From: Nakaseomyces glabratus
Lineage: Eukaryota > Ascomycota > Saccharomycetes > Saccharomycetales > Saccharomycetaceae
Length of the DNA: 64,000 nt
Direction of reading: 5' to 3'
Assembly (NCBI RefSeq): GCF_010111755.1
Contig: NC_088955.1
Location: 434,001-498,000 of the forward strand
Every line of letters begins with the position of its first letter. Position 1 is the first letter of the stretch. The translations under genes were made by a program, and so were the position numbers. Positions 29,594 through 40,694 of the stretch are shown here, in pieces. The notes under the pieces were generated by a model. That model ran no database searches and was not told where the DNA came from. It worked only from the letters and a program-made list of their open reading frames with translations.

Positions 29594-30883
29594 ATGCAAT
29601 TGAATCATCTTTTGTTATCTGCACTAATCAGTGTAGCCTCCGCTGCTAACACTACAGTCCCAGATGTTCCATCTTCCTGTAGTTTCACCACTACCACTGC
29701 CACTGCTCAGTCCGACTTGGACAAGCTGGCCGGCTGTGAGAACATTGTCGGTGACGTCGTCATCAGTGGTTCTCTAGGTAACGCTGCCCTGGCCAACGTC
29801 AAAGCCATCTACGGTTCTTTCAAAGTCAACAACGCTACCTCTCTAAACAACTTGGCTGCCGACAGCCTGCAGAAGGTCACCGGTACCCTGGCTCTGCAAA
29901 GCTTGACCATCCTGACCTCTGCTTCTTTCGGTTCCCTAGAGGAGGTCGACACCATCAACCTGATCACTTTGCCAGCCATCTCCACTTTCTCTTCAAACTT
30001 GAAGTCCGCTAACAATATCCTGATCTCAGACACCTCTCTGGAGTCCATCGACGGTTTCTCCGACTTGGAAGAAGTCGCCGTCTTCAACATCAACAACAAC
30101 AGATACTTGACCTCTTTGAAGTCTAGCGTCAAGACAGTCAGTGACTCTCTACAATTCTCTTTCAACGGTGACCAGTCCTCTTTGACCTTCGACGACTTGC
30201 TATGGGCTAACAACATTACCTTGAGAGACGTCGACGAAGTCTCTTTCAAGAAGTTGGAATCCGTCAACTCCTCCTTGGGTTTCATCAACAACTCCATCTC
30301 CTCCTTGTCCGTTGACAACTTGAAGTCCGTCGGCCAATCCTTCAGCATTGTCTCCAACGATGACTTGACCTCCGTCTCCTTCGCTAACTTGTCCACCATC
30401 GGCGGTGCCCTTGTGGTCGCCAACAACACCAACTTGAAGGACTTGAGCACTTTCAAGAACGTCCAAACCATCGGCGGTGCCTTGATCGTCACCGGTAACT
30501 TCACAACTCTGGACATGAGCTCCTTGAAGTCAGTCAGAGGTGGTGCCGACATCGAAACCAAGGCCGGTAACTTCTCCTGTGACCCATTCAAGAAGTTACA
30601 AAGCAAGGGTGGTATCCAAGGTGACAACTTCGTTTGCAAGAACGGTGCCACTTCCACTTCCATTAGCTTGACCTCCAGATCCTCCTCCGCTTCCCAATCC
30701 TCTTCTTCTCAAAGAGCCTCCGCTACTGCCTCCGGTAACTCCTCAAACTCTGCCTCCACTGCTGCTTCCACTTCTTCCGCTAACAAGCAGAAGTCCAAGG
30801 GTGCTGCCGCTGGTCTTGCCGACTCCTTCCAAGGCTCTTCCTTAATGGGCGCTTTGGCTGCCGTTGCTTTGGCTCTAATATAG
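29594..30883 (+). CDS. PST1: GPI-anchored cell-wall protein of the Ecm33/Pst1 family
   Basis: 429 residues. Start MQLNHLLLSALISVASAANT is a signal peptide; an in-frame Met at 29501 would bury it behind 31 residues and is very close to the TATA box, so I use 29594. The body consists of receptor-L-type leucine-rich repeats (for example LKSVGQSFSIVSNDDLTSVS) with many N-glycosylation sites. A Ser-rich stretch follows (about 355-405), then a hydrophobic end, SSLMGALAAVALALI, as GPI attachment signal. Codon use is strongly biased, indicating high expression. Position beside CDC34 equals Sc YDR055W. Confidence 0.93.
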   Translation: MQLNHLLLSALISVASAANTTVPDVPSSCSFTTTTATAQSDLDKLAGCENIVGDVVISGSLGNAALANVKAIYGSFKVNNATSLNNLAADSLQKVTGTLALQSLTILTSASFGSLEEVDTINLITLPAISTFSSNLKSANNILISDTSLESIDGFSDLEEVAVFNINNNRYLTSLKSSVKTVSDSLQFSFNGDQSSLTFDDLLWANNITLRDVDEVSFKKLESVNSSLGFINNSISSLSVDNLKSVGQSFSIVSNDDLTSVSFANLSTIGGALVVANNTNLKDLSTFKNVQTIGGALIVTGNFTTLDMSSLKSVRGGADIETKAGNFSCDPFKKLQSKGGIQGDNFVCKNGATSTSISLTSRSSSASQSSSSQRASATASGNSSNSASTAASTSSANKQKSKGAAAGLADSFQGSSLMGALAAVALALI

Positions 30884-31243
30884 AGTGGAAACTCCAAACT
30901 GTTCTTTTTTAACAAACTATCACCTTCTGCTTTAAGAAGTTAACTAATAACATTACTCACCTGCATTTTAATGCCTGTCTGGACCAGGTATACCCAACAA
31001 TTTGTATTTTTAAAAGCTGCCTTCTAATTTAGTATAATACGGCTATATATATAAAAACTCGATAAATACGATCATAATTAATTTGTATGTTTTTTGCTCT
31101 ATTTATTTATTTATTTATTATCATACAACATGATATAACACCATAATAGTAAATATCTTCTTCTTCTTTTAATTCATGTGCTATAATTTATTCGCATAAA
31201 TTAAAAAAATATATATGTTTAACTAAAATGTATCAATGCATAT
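30884..31243. other. Convergent intergenic region PST1/SEC18
   Basis: 360 bp, very AT-rich, with a short ATTT repeat near 31098-31119 and alternating TA runs near 31045-31055 and 31207-31217. No gene seen. Confidence 0.6.
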
Positions 31244-33688
31244 TCAGCTGTTAACAATTAGGTCTATAAACTCGTTAGCTGGATCTTCGTCATGTCTTGC
31301 CGTTTCAATGTTTGTCAAAATCTTCTTTATTCCAAGGTTAATAGCTGGGCGTGTTCTGGCCAACTGGTTGATCACTTTAACTCTCTCTGCATCATCTAAA
31401 AACTCGGTCTCTATCATAATGTTATTAAGCTCGTCCAAATTACCAACATCAGGTACACCAATCTCATTATCAAAGCAACTTAAAATGTCCATCTGCCTCA
31501 AAACAGAATAGGAAGATGTGGTGGTCAAAATCAAAAGTCTCTTGTCCTGGGGTGGTTTACGTTTCAGCGCAACTTTCAGGACTTGAAGAATGTTATTAGA
31601 GAAACGGGGTCCAATTGGAACCCAGTCCACAAGCGTCTCAATAGAATCAATCACAAGTATATTAAGTGGAGATTTATAAGCGTCACGGAACGTATTATCA
31701 ATGTAGGCAATCTTAGCTGCTTCTGACATACCAGCAATATCATTGGGAGATATCATTCTCACAAAAGGAAATCCAGAATTTAAAGCAATTGCAGCCGAAA
31801 GGGCTGTTTTACCTGCACCGGCATTACCATGCAACAGCAGTGATACCAACCTAGATCTATCACTTTTTTTAACTTGGCGAACGTACCTGGCACCATGCTT
31901 TAATATATTGTCTACTGATTCAGAATAATTAATGATACCACCTTCAACGCAGGTCTTTAAATCTTCTTCACTGACACCAAATGCTGGAGTAACTTCATCT
32001 AATGCATTTAAGAAATCAGCTCTTGTAACCCTTAGTTGAGATAGTTCTTTGGGATTTAGTTTTGTACTACCTTTACCTATATTAACAGTCTTATTGATAG
32101 CAAATGAACTTGCACTCTTGACTAAACCCTCAATTTCAGCACCAGAGAAGTTTTTTGTCAAAGCAGCTAGTTCCTTCAAGTTCACATCAGGCGCCAGCAT
32201 GCCATTCTCTCTCATTTTCTTAGTTTGAATTTCGAATATCTGGACTCTACCCTCTTCATCTGGTAAATGTATCTCAACTTGAACTTCAAAACGACCAGGA
32301 CGCAACAACGCACTATCGATTAGGTCTTTACGGTTGGTCATACCAATAACCAGAATGTTATTTAGTTGATCCACACCGTCCATTTTGGCCAAAAGTTGAT
32401 TCACTACATTATCTCCAACACCAGTACCATCTCCTCGAGAGCCTCTCTGCTTAAAGACAGAGTCCAGCTCATCAAAAATTATAATATGTAAGGACGATTC
32501 TTCTCCTTTAGCTCTATATTCAGCTTCAGCATCCTTGAACAGATTACGAATATTTTCTTCTGAGGAACCAACATATTTACTTAATATTTCCGGACCATTA
32601 ACAATTTTTGGTTCTTTAGCATTTAACATTGTACCTATTTTTCTTGCAATAAGAGTCTTACCCGTACCAGGAGGTCCAAATAATAGTAAACCTTTCACAT
32701 GCGATATACCCAACTTTTCAATAACCGCAGGTGGGAAAATTCTGCTTGCAAAAGCCCTTCTGAATATTTTAGTGAATTCTTTATCTAGACCACCAACACC
32801 TAAGTCTTCAAACTTAAAGTCTGGTCGAATCACAGCGTTGGGGTTTGAGGTTTGTAAACTTGATCCTGCAGTTAAGTTTACCAAGCCATCACGACCTTTA
32901 TAAAACGAAACATGACTCTGGTTTGTTAAAATACTCTTGGTTTCTATCTTTGTTGAGACATGTGGTTTTGGTTGGACATCTCCAATATCAATAGCTTGCA
33001 GGCCTTTTATTTTCACATCAAATATATGTCCTTTATATTCAAATATTAGGTACTGAGTCGGTGAGAATACCTGTGATTCGAACATTTTAACAAAATGCCT
33101 TGAAAGGTCATCTTGCTCGAATTTGGTATTAACGGCTTTACCTCTTGATCTGAAGGATATCTCAACATCCATGTTTCCAATATAGGAGTGTTTAGAAGTA
33201 TAAGCTACCAAATCGAAAGGACGAACTTGTACACTTTGGTTAAGAGACCAACCACCCCACGTCCTCTGATTTCCATTAAGACCAATGGTTTTTGGTGGTA
33301 TTTCATTGCTATGCCTAGTTGTGAACACAAATAAATTGTCTAGTAGTATGTAGCTATTATTAGGGAAATCCGATGGAGAGACAGCAACCACATTTGCCAA
33401 TGCATATGAATTATTTGGACTGTTGGCAACATGAAGCTCAAAGCTAGTCATAGGTGGACGTCTTGGTTCGATTCTAGATGGTCGAGACTTTTCAGAAATG
33501 AATGAGTGATTGCTATGATTAGACTGTATTTCACTTTTGGGTTCATCGAAGAATTTCTCAGCATCATTAAAATCATGTAAGTTTTCATTATTATTATTAT
33601 TATTATTGGATGTATGATTCACATAGTTGGCAGGATTGATATTATTCACAACATGCTTCCCAAATGAACTTAACTTAAATTTGTCCAT
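31244..33688 (-). CDS. SEC18: NSF-type AAA ATPase Sec18
   Basis: 814 residues; Sc Sec18 has 758. After an N-domain (about 80-270), the D1 ATPase has Walker A GPPGTGKT at 338-345, Walker B IIIFDEL at 402-408 and the SRGDGTGVGDNVVNQLLAKM region. D2 has a Walker A of GNAGAGKT at 621-628. With Sec17 it disassembles SNARE complexes so membrane fusion can continue. The first 75 or so residues are an Asn- and Ser-rich extension absent from Sc, with a poly-Asn run (28-34) encoded by an AAT-type microsatellite at about 33583-33610. In Sc the gene is on chromosome II (YBR080C), not IV like its neighbours here. Confidence 0.97.
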   Translation of the reverse strand: MDKFKLSSFGKHVVNNINPANYVNHTSNNNNNNNENLHDFNDAEKFFDEPKSEIQSNHSNHSFISEKSRPSRIEPRRPPMTSFELHVANSPNNSYALANVVAVSPSDFPNNSYILLDNLFVFTTRHSNEIPPKTIGLNGNQRTWGGWSLNQSVQVRPFDLVAYTSKHSYIGNMDVEISFRSRGKAVNTKFEQDDLSRHFVKMFESQVFSPTQYLIFEYKGHIFDVKIKGLQAIDIGDVQPKPHVSTKIETKSILTNQSHVSFYKGRDGLVNLTAGSSLQTSNPNAVIRPDFKFEDLGVGGLDKEFTKIFRRAFASRIFPPAVIEKLGISHVKGLLLFGPPGTGKTLIARKIGTMLNAKEPKIVNGPEILSKYVGSSEENIRNLFKDAEAEYRAKGEESSLHIIIFDELDSVFKQRGSRGDGTGVGDNVVNQLLAKMDGVDQLNNILVIGMTNRKDLIDSALLRPGRFEVQVEIHLPDEEGRVQIFEIQTKKMRENGMLAPDVNLKELAALTKNFSGAEIEGLVKSASSFAINKTVNIGKGSTKLNPKELSQLRVTRADFLNALDEVTPAFGVSEEDLKTCVEGGIINYSESVDNILKHGARYVRQVKKSDRSRLVSLLLHGNAGAGKTALSAAIALNSGFPFVRMISPNDIAGMSEAAKIAYIDNTFRDAYKSPLNILVIDSIETLVDWVPIGPRFSNNILQVLKVALKRKPPQDKRLLILTTTSSYSVLRQMDILSCFDNEIGVPDVGNLDELNNIMIETEFLDDAERVKVINQLARTRPAINLGIKKILTNIETARHDEDPANEFIDLIVNS

Positions 33689-34061
33689 TGTTTGAGTAGA
33701 GTATAGTTGTTGCTAGAACTTACCTGTCTATAGTTATGGGAAGAAAGGGTGAAATGATTTAAATACTATAAGTCAAACAGTTGACTTTAAAGCAAAGAAG
33801 ATATATCAATTAGGAGGTATGGCCCTTCGGGAATATTGCTTGCAAATGCGGACCCTTTATCCATCTCATTGCAGATCATAATTCTTTATGGTCACATTGA
33901 GTTAATGTGCCATATGTGACGATTATCACTCAAGCCGTTTGGTTCTAGATGATATTTAAAATTAACAAATATGCAATGTGCTATAAAGTATTGGTATTGC
34001 TTTCGCGTTACTATATTGTCTCTATAATACTAATTAGTAAGTCTGATGGACATCAATATTA
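33689..34061. other. Intergenic: SEC18 promoter and EMC10 3' flank
   Basis: 373 bp, AT-rich, between two minus-strand genes. No further feature recognised. Confidence 0.6.
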
Positions 34062-34673
34062 CTACTGTTGCTGCTGCTGCCCTTGTTGCTGCTGACTTTT
34101 GGAAAAACCGGCAATTAGGTTATATATTAGGAAACCAATTAACATCTTCTTCCAGTTCTTTTCAAAGAATGTTCTTTGATCTTCCTCTTCGTTATCTTCT
34201 TCTTCTTTACCCTTTTTCTTGGCTGCATCAAGCTTACTCTCAGCTTTCTTCTCGGCGTATGTCTTTGTAGTCTTCTTCAGTTTGATTGGAGGGGGTTGTG
34301 GTGCATGAACTGGTAATCTAACTTCTGCAGTAGTACCGTTTGAATAATCGTTCATCATCCATGTTAATGATTCCACTATGTCATCGTTGACATCAACCAT
34401 TAACGTATAATTGTGCTTCTTACCGTCTACTTTCAAGTAGCAAAAACAGTCATTGCTGTATGATTCACCTTCAGCACCAAAACAATAAGTACCTATTAAA
34501 GATGACGCATCAAGAGTAGTACCCGTTATATTGTGTGCTTTTTCATCTACTGTAATCTCACCTAGACTCACTCTCTTCCCATTGTCACGATTGCTTGCAA
34601 AAAGGCTCAATTTCTCCGAATTAACAAGGCCCAACAAGACCAACATATAAACTAAAAAATACATCACAACCAC
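34062..34673 (-). CDS. EMC10: ER membrane protein complex subunit Emc10
   Basis: 203 residues; Sc Emc10 has 205. The start MVVMYFLVYMLVLLGLVNSE is a signal peptide. A lumenal beta-rich domain with two Cys (TYCFGAEGESYSNDCFCYLK) and N-glycosylation sites follows, then a proline-rich segment, a charged linker, a membrane segment MLIGFLIYNLIAGF (about 176-189), and a short Gln-rich tail (QQQQGQQQQQ). The EMC inserts and folds multi-pass membrane proteins in the ER. It is divergent from YOS9 as in Sc YDR056C and YDR057W. Confidence 0.93.
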   Translation of the reverse strand: MVVMYFLVYMLVLLGLVNSEKLSLFASNRDNGKRVSLGEITVDEKAHNITGTTLDASSLIGTYCFGAEGESYSNDCFCYLKVDGKKHNYTLMVDVNDDIVESLTWMMNDYSNGTTAEVRLPVHAPQPPPIKLKKTTKTYAEKKAESKLDAAKKKGKEEEDNEEEDQRTFFEKNWKKMLIGFLIYNLIAGFSKSQQQQGQQQQQ

Positions 34674-34935
34674 TATTGTCTTCTTATTATGTTTCAGTTA
34701 GTATGATTAGGCACCACCAGATAATTATTGTTACTGCTAAAATAGAGGTGGATTCATTGAATTGGCTCAGGCAGTCAGGCAAAAAAAAAGGGAACGTTGT
34801 GGGTGATTCCAACATTTCGATAATAAGCACTCTCAGACCACTTAAAAGTAAGTAAATATCTGGGCTTGATAAGACCAATACAGGACCAATCAGGGACAGA
34901 AGAAGTAAATTAGAATACAGCCAGAGTGGAGAAGT

Positions 34936-37026
34936 ATGTTGGTTGTTGCTTTTGCTTCCTTGCTGGGGGCTGCAAGGGCTATTATGATGCCGATAGATGA
35001 CCCTACTACTTCGGATAAATTTCAAATAACGTATGCAAACGAATCCCTCTGGGATACACTAGTGATGAAGAACAAGACTGCATTGGAGTCAGGTGAGTTA
35101 TTTGATTTGGGTCCCGACACGAAATGTTTCCTTCCGAATATGACCAGATTGCATGAACAAAATGTCCAGTCTGTGAATGATCCTGAATACAAGCAGAAAC
35201 TAATTGATACCTTAGATATGGGCGCACACATTATTGACGCCAGCCTAAAAAATCAATGCTTAGTTAGTCAAAACGGATTTTGGACGTACCGATATTGTGG
35301 AAGTGGTGACTTCACTCAATACCATGGAGTTGCTCCAGACCCTAATGATAAACTGACTTACACCCTGGGAAGATCCAGCAAACAAATAGAAAATAGAGAA
35401 TTTCAACTTCTTTATGATGATTACGGTTATTACATTAGTGAGATTATTGAATCCGGTGATATATGTGATGTAACGGGTACGCCTAGAGCAATCGAAATAC
35501 AGTATACATGTGGTAACGTTATGAGACCAGGGACGTTGCAATGGACAAGAGAAACGAAAATCTGTCACTATGAAGCTCAAGTAATAGTCCCAGATCTATG
35601 CCAGTTGGAACTTCTCTCAAAGAACCAAGATAAGAAGAATGCTGTTCCAATTATTTGCCATATGTCCAATGATGTTCCTGATAAACATAACATTGTTGAT
35701 ATTGTTTCCAACTATGATGTTTCTTTTGTTGCAAATCAAGTTTATTTCCTTCTACCAATGAATAATTCTAACGTTGATAGGGCTTTGTTAATGTACACAG
35801 GGAATGCAACTGAGGATGGATTGGAGATGGACCCATTCCCAATGGAGATTTACAAAAAGTTTATCGATGTGATGAATAAAATGCTAGGTTTGGGATTGTT
35901 ATCTCCACCTGATGGAAAACCTTTTGATGTACACGATTCTTACCAGTGGATCGGTGACATCGTTGACATGCATGGTAACTACTTGAATAGGTTAAGATTG
36001 GATGTTGATGTTAATATGGAGGCTACCTTAATTATAGACAAATCTATTAATTTTACTGGTCCTAATAACTTTCAGTGGTATTTTAGAGGTTCAGATAGAA
36101 CGAAAAATAGCAAATCTAGGTTTGGTTCCCTGACCAATGATAATATGATGCTTGCTGGTGGTTCAATAATAAACGTTGACGATATAAGCAAAGAAAATGC
36201 TCAAGAATTGCTCGAGAAGTTAGTTGCTGCTGGAAAACTGTCGGGTGTGATAGAGGACAATAAAATTACACAAGGATCACCAATTGAAGCTTCAAAAACG
36301 AAGGTCACAAAAGCGTCAGAATCTACACCAGTTTCTGAGAAGAATAAAAAGGCAAAAACAGTAACTAAAACAATTATCCGCTCCCGAGATAAGGAAGAAT
36401 ATTTTAAAGAAAATGAAAAACAGGGAGAAGAAAATAATGCTCAAGTTCCGTTTTCTGCACATAATAATGAACAACATGGAACGATTAGTAAATCTGAAAG
36501 AAAGGAAGAAAATACTAATCAGAAACAGTTGGCTAATACACAAAAGGGGGATACTGACACACCACCACAATCCAGTCAATCATCTGCTAATGACAAATTA
36601 TCACGATCCGGTATGGGGCAAAAAGAACCTGGTGTTGATGAAATTGGCAGCGAACTAAGAGGCAATTCTAAAAAGGCATTAGGATCAAATATCGATAATT
36701 CATCTGGCCGATCGACTCTAAATGATAATAGTGATAGAATTGCTGTCGAAAATGAAGCTAGAGAAATTATCAATAGTAATGCATATGATCAGTCAGAGGC
36801 TTCCGTCGATCCTAACTATAGAAATGATCAACAGAGGTTAAATTCTGCAAAAGAACACACCTTCTCCCAATCCAAAGAAAAGAAGTCCATTAATTCTGAG
36901 GAAATTCTTGAAACCAAAATTTTAAACTCAGAAACGTTGGGTAATAACGATGGTGTAGCATCTGATGTTAAGGATGAAGAAGTTGTCGAATCTGATAGAA
37001 ACGGGGTTATTGATGATGAGTTGTAA
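34936..37026 (+). CDS. YOS9: ER quality-control lectin Yos9
   Basis: 696 residues; Sc Yos9 has 542. A signal peptide (MLVVAFASLLGAARA) is followed by the MRH lectin domain (about 105-225). Visible MRH features are Gln128 (FTQYHG), Arg184 (TGTPRAIEIQYTC) and Glu213 (CHYEAQVIVPDLC), with paired cysteines. It binds trimmed N-glycans on misfolded proteins and hands them to the Hrd1 ligase for degradation. The region after about residue 435 is long, charged and disordered and accounts for the extra length. The chain ends in DDEL, an ER-retrieval signal variant of HDEL. Confidence 0.95.
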   Translation: MLVVAFASLLGAARAIMMPIDDPTTSDKFQITYANESLWDTLVMKNKTALESGELFDLGPDTKCFLPNMTRLHEQNVQSVNDPEYKQKLIDTLDMGAHIIDASLKNQCLVSQNGFWTYRYCGSGDFTQYHGVAPDPNDKLTYTLGRSSKQIENREFQLLYDDYGYYISEIIESGDICDVTGTPRAIEIQYTCGNVMRPGTLQWTRETKICHYEAQVIVPDLCQLELLSKNQDKKNAVPIICHMSNDVPDKHNIVDIVSNYDVSFVANQVYFLLPMNNSNVDRALLMYTGNATEDGLEMDPFPMEIYKKFIDVMNKMLGLGLLSPPDGKPFDVHDSYQWIGDIVDMHGNYLNRLRLDVDVNMEATLIIDKSINFTGPNNFQWYFRGSDRTKNSKSRFGSLTNDNMMLAGGSIINVDDISKENAQELLEKLVAAGKLSGVIEDNKITQGSPIEASKTKVTKASESTPVSEKNKKAKTVTKTIIRSRDKEEYFKENEKQGEENNAQVPFSAHNNEQHGTISKSERKEENTNQKQLANTQKGDTDTPPQSSQSSANDKLSRSGMGQKEPGVDEIGSELRGNSKKALGSNIDNSSGRSTLNDNSDRIAVENEAREIINSNAYDQSEASVDPNYRNDQQRLNSAKEHTFSQSKEKKSINSEEILETKILNSETLGNNDGVASDVKDEEVVESDRNGVIDDEL

Positions 37027-37148
37027 ATCTTTTACAATTTAACTATTTACTTAGGAATATAGAATTCACCATGGTTATCATGCCATATATCGCAATTAAT
37101 GATAAATATTGTTTCATTTTAGAATATATTAAAGTTGTCATAACGTCA

Positions 37149-38177
37149 TTAAAGGCCATTTCTAGCCAAATTATCTGTTACATGTAGATAAAAGTCTAGG
37201 ATATTTATTGGTTCATACCCAATTTTTGGAAAATACTTAAGATAATCATCTTGTAATTTGTTCTTCCAATTAATAATGTCAAGATGATCCACATTTTTTA
37301 GAGTACCTTGATATTCGCCCCATTCACTGCTTTTTATGGTAACTAGACCATCATTCAATCCGTCATTAGTAGCTTTTGCTATGACTTTCCAAGGCCATGC
37401 TAATACGTTATACCATTTAGGCTTAAAGTATGATCCATATGAAAAGTACTTAACTTTTGGATCATCTCTAACATTCTCATTGAAGTATTGCATATAAGTT
37501 GTTGTTAACTGATAAAAGCATATTGGTAAATGAATATTTGGGGCACTTTCTTTTTTTGGTTTCAGATCAAAAAACAACTTTGTAATATAGTCGGCCATTT
37601 CTGAGCCCCGATGTGGGGTTGATATTGTCGTCAAACTAGCTACTTGGTAGTTTCTTTTCGGTAGTTTTGCTATTAAGTATCGGCAATCTAGGCCACCCAT
37701 TGAATGCGCTAAGAGGTTTAGCTTTATCTTTTCATTTCTCGAGAACCATGAATTTTTCTTTTGCTTTTTCTGTAGCTTCTTTACTTCACGTTCAATAGAG
37801 GCATTTAAAGCCAGTGCTCGTTCTTCGATGCTGCCCATACCTGGCACTTTTGTAGTAATTGTTTGACAGCCATTTTTTTCAAGTATTTCTTTAATGCCAA
37901 TCCAGTACTCTATCTCTAGCAGTCCCTTATTCCTCACACTTGCACCTTCGGTATCGTCATCAATTTCCAGGAAATGATCCGAGTTGTTCAGGTTAATGCT
38001 ACTGCTTATCATTTTAGTTAGCCTAAACACAGATGGAATGAGAATCAACTTATCAAACCCTGACAGCCCATGACACAGTACAACTGGATATTTAGGTGCC
38101 TTATAATTCTCAATCTTAGGTAACTTATCAATTGAGTGAATATCTTCCTTAACCAGCAGCTCTTTTGAGGAGGTCAT
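37149..38177 (-). CDS. TGL2: Triacylglycerol lipase Tgl2 (mitochondrial)
   Basis: 342 residues; Sc Tgl2 has 326. An alpha/beta-hydrolase: the oxyanion-hole segment YPVVLCHGLSGFDKL (about 30-44) is followed by the nucleophile elbow AHSMG at 157-161 (Ser159) and GLDCRYLIAKLP. DGLNDGLVTIKSSEWG carries the likely acid, and the late His is in NVDHLDIINW. It hydrolyses tri- and diacylglycerols; the Sc protein is mitochondrial. It faces YOS9 tail to tail with a 122-bp gap, as in Sc YDR057W and YDR058C. Confidence 0.94.
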   Translation of the reverse strand: MTSSKELLVKEDIHSIDKLPKIENYKAPKYPVVLCHGLSGFDKLILIPSVFRLTKMISSSINLNNSDHFLEIDDDTEGASVRNKGLLEIEYWIGIKEILEKNGCQTITTKVPGMGSIEERALALNASIEREVKKLQKKQKKNSWFSRNEKIKLNLLAHSMGGLDCRYLIAKLPKRNYQVASLTTISTPHRGSEMADYITKLFFDLKPKKESAPNIHLPICFYQLTTTYMQYFNENVRDDPKVKYFSYGSYFKPKWYNVLAWPWKVIAKATNDGLNDGLVTIKSSEWGEYQGTLKNVDHLDIINWKNKLQDDYLKYFPKIGYEPINILDFYLHVTDNLARNGL

Positions 38178-38471
38178 ACTACTTTGATATTATTTTTATC
38201 CAATAGCTAATTCATTTGGCATTTACCAAAAAAAATAGCTTATTCTGTCATTTAGCCAAATATATCAGAACAATTCGATGCGATGAGCTTGCGTCAAGTA
38301 TATACTGGACCCTTAACGCAGTTAATTTTCCGTTGTGCACATGAAGCACCTACAGTGCACAGATTCCTCTGCAGCTAAACACTAAAGAACTCTTTTTGTG
38401 CGGGTAACAAAGTTGCCTATTCAATAGAACAAAGTAGAAGACTTATAAAGTGATAAACATCAAATCATTAA

Positions 38472-38543
38472 TCCGCGATAGTTTAATGGTCAGAATGGGC
38501 GCTTGTCGCGTGCCAGATCGGGGTTCAATTCCCCGTCGCGGAG
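38472..38543 (+). tRNA. tRNA-Asp (anticodon GTC)
   Basis: 72 nt. The acceptor stem TCCGCGA pairs with TCGCGGA, followed by discriminator G. The anticodon GTC is at 38505-38507. A-box-like TAGTTTAATGG and B-box GGTTCAATTCC provide the internal Pol III promoter. The T arm GGGG-TTCAATT-CCCC is perfectly paired. No intron. A run of nine T follows at 38545-38553. Confidence 0.99.
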
Positions 38544-38544
38544 A

Positions 38545-38553
38545 TTTTTTTTT
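38545..38553 (+). terminator. Pol III terminator of tRNA-Asp
   Basis: Nine consecutive T starting two bases after the tRNA 3' end. Confidence 0.9.
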
Positions 38554-39511
38554 CAATTTCTCATTCTATCGAATGATGATGACAGGACACATATTAAAGA
38601 GAAATCATCGTGTATTCTGTTTAACAACGGTCTTATTAAATTTAAAATGAAGGCTATTGTTATAACCGTTTGCACCCGTGAATAGACTTTATAGCATCTA
38701 AGCAAATCTGTATTCAACAATTCAACATTCAATATGCTTATGTCATACCGTAGGAAACCATTGTAGAGTATAAGTACTACATATTTCAAATATGTATGAG
38801 TATAGAAAATTATTTATCGAACAGATTCAAGTAAGGAAAAGTTTTTGATTGCAATGTAGAAAGATAAATTAATAGTATTGTAGTCGCATGTTGATTATAA
38901 ATGACAATATCACTTGCTTTATACTATTTGTTTTTATGTAAAATGTATTATCAATAATATGCAAAGTATAACAGCAGGATATACAGATGCATTGTACACA
39001 AAGGCAAACATACCCTTATTTCTAGTTTTCTCTTTCACTATAAGAGACACCCTCTCCATTTAGAATAGAGTCGGTACCTCTAATATTTGTGTGTATCAAA
39101 GATAAACAATAAAAAAAAGCTTTATAAAATCATTAATAATATGAAAGAGAATAGAAGATAATAAAGAGAGATTAAAAAAAAAAAGTTCTGGAATTGCAGT
39201 GTATGTACATAGATCCAAACTGATAAATTACCTTTCCAGCTCTAGAACGTCTTCATAAGACATAACAGAGTTCAGAGTAAAAAAAACCAGTCTTTCAAAG
39301 ATCAGCATTTAATGTTATTTTTGTTCTTGCATTTTTTTTTATTTAGTTGTTATAATTGGTTTTACCGTACTTTTAATTTTTATTCCCTGTTGCACTCTTC
39401 TATCATTCTTGAGTGAAAGATCAAAGACAAAAAAGGGGGAGGTTCATGGCCGTCTCCTGAGTTTCTTATATTTGATCTTTCTTAGGAATTACAAAATGGT
39501 ATCGTATATCT

Positions 39512-40694
<1,183 letters not shown>

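Larger units (their letters stand above)
38178..39511. other. Intergenic: TGL2 promoter, tRNA-Asp, UBC5 3' flank
   Basis: 1.33 kb. Apart from the tRNA gene, the stretch 38560-39511 is AT-rich with several A- and T-runs (for example 39172-39184 and 39331-39340) and contains no recognised gene. Confidence 0.65.

Noticed and set aside
29809..30663. 284-codon open frame antisense to PST1
   Set aside because: It is a by-product of the strong codon bias of PST1 and has no protein-like features.
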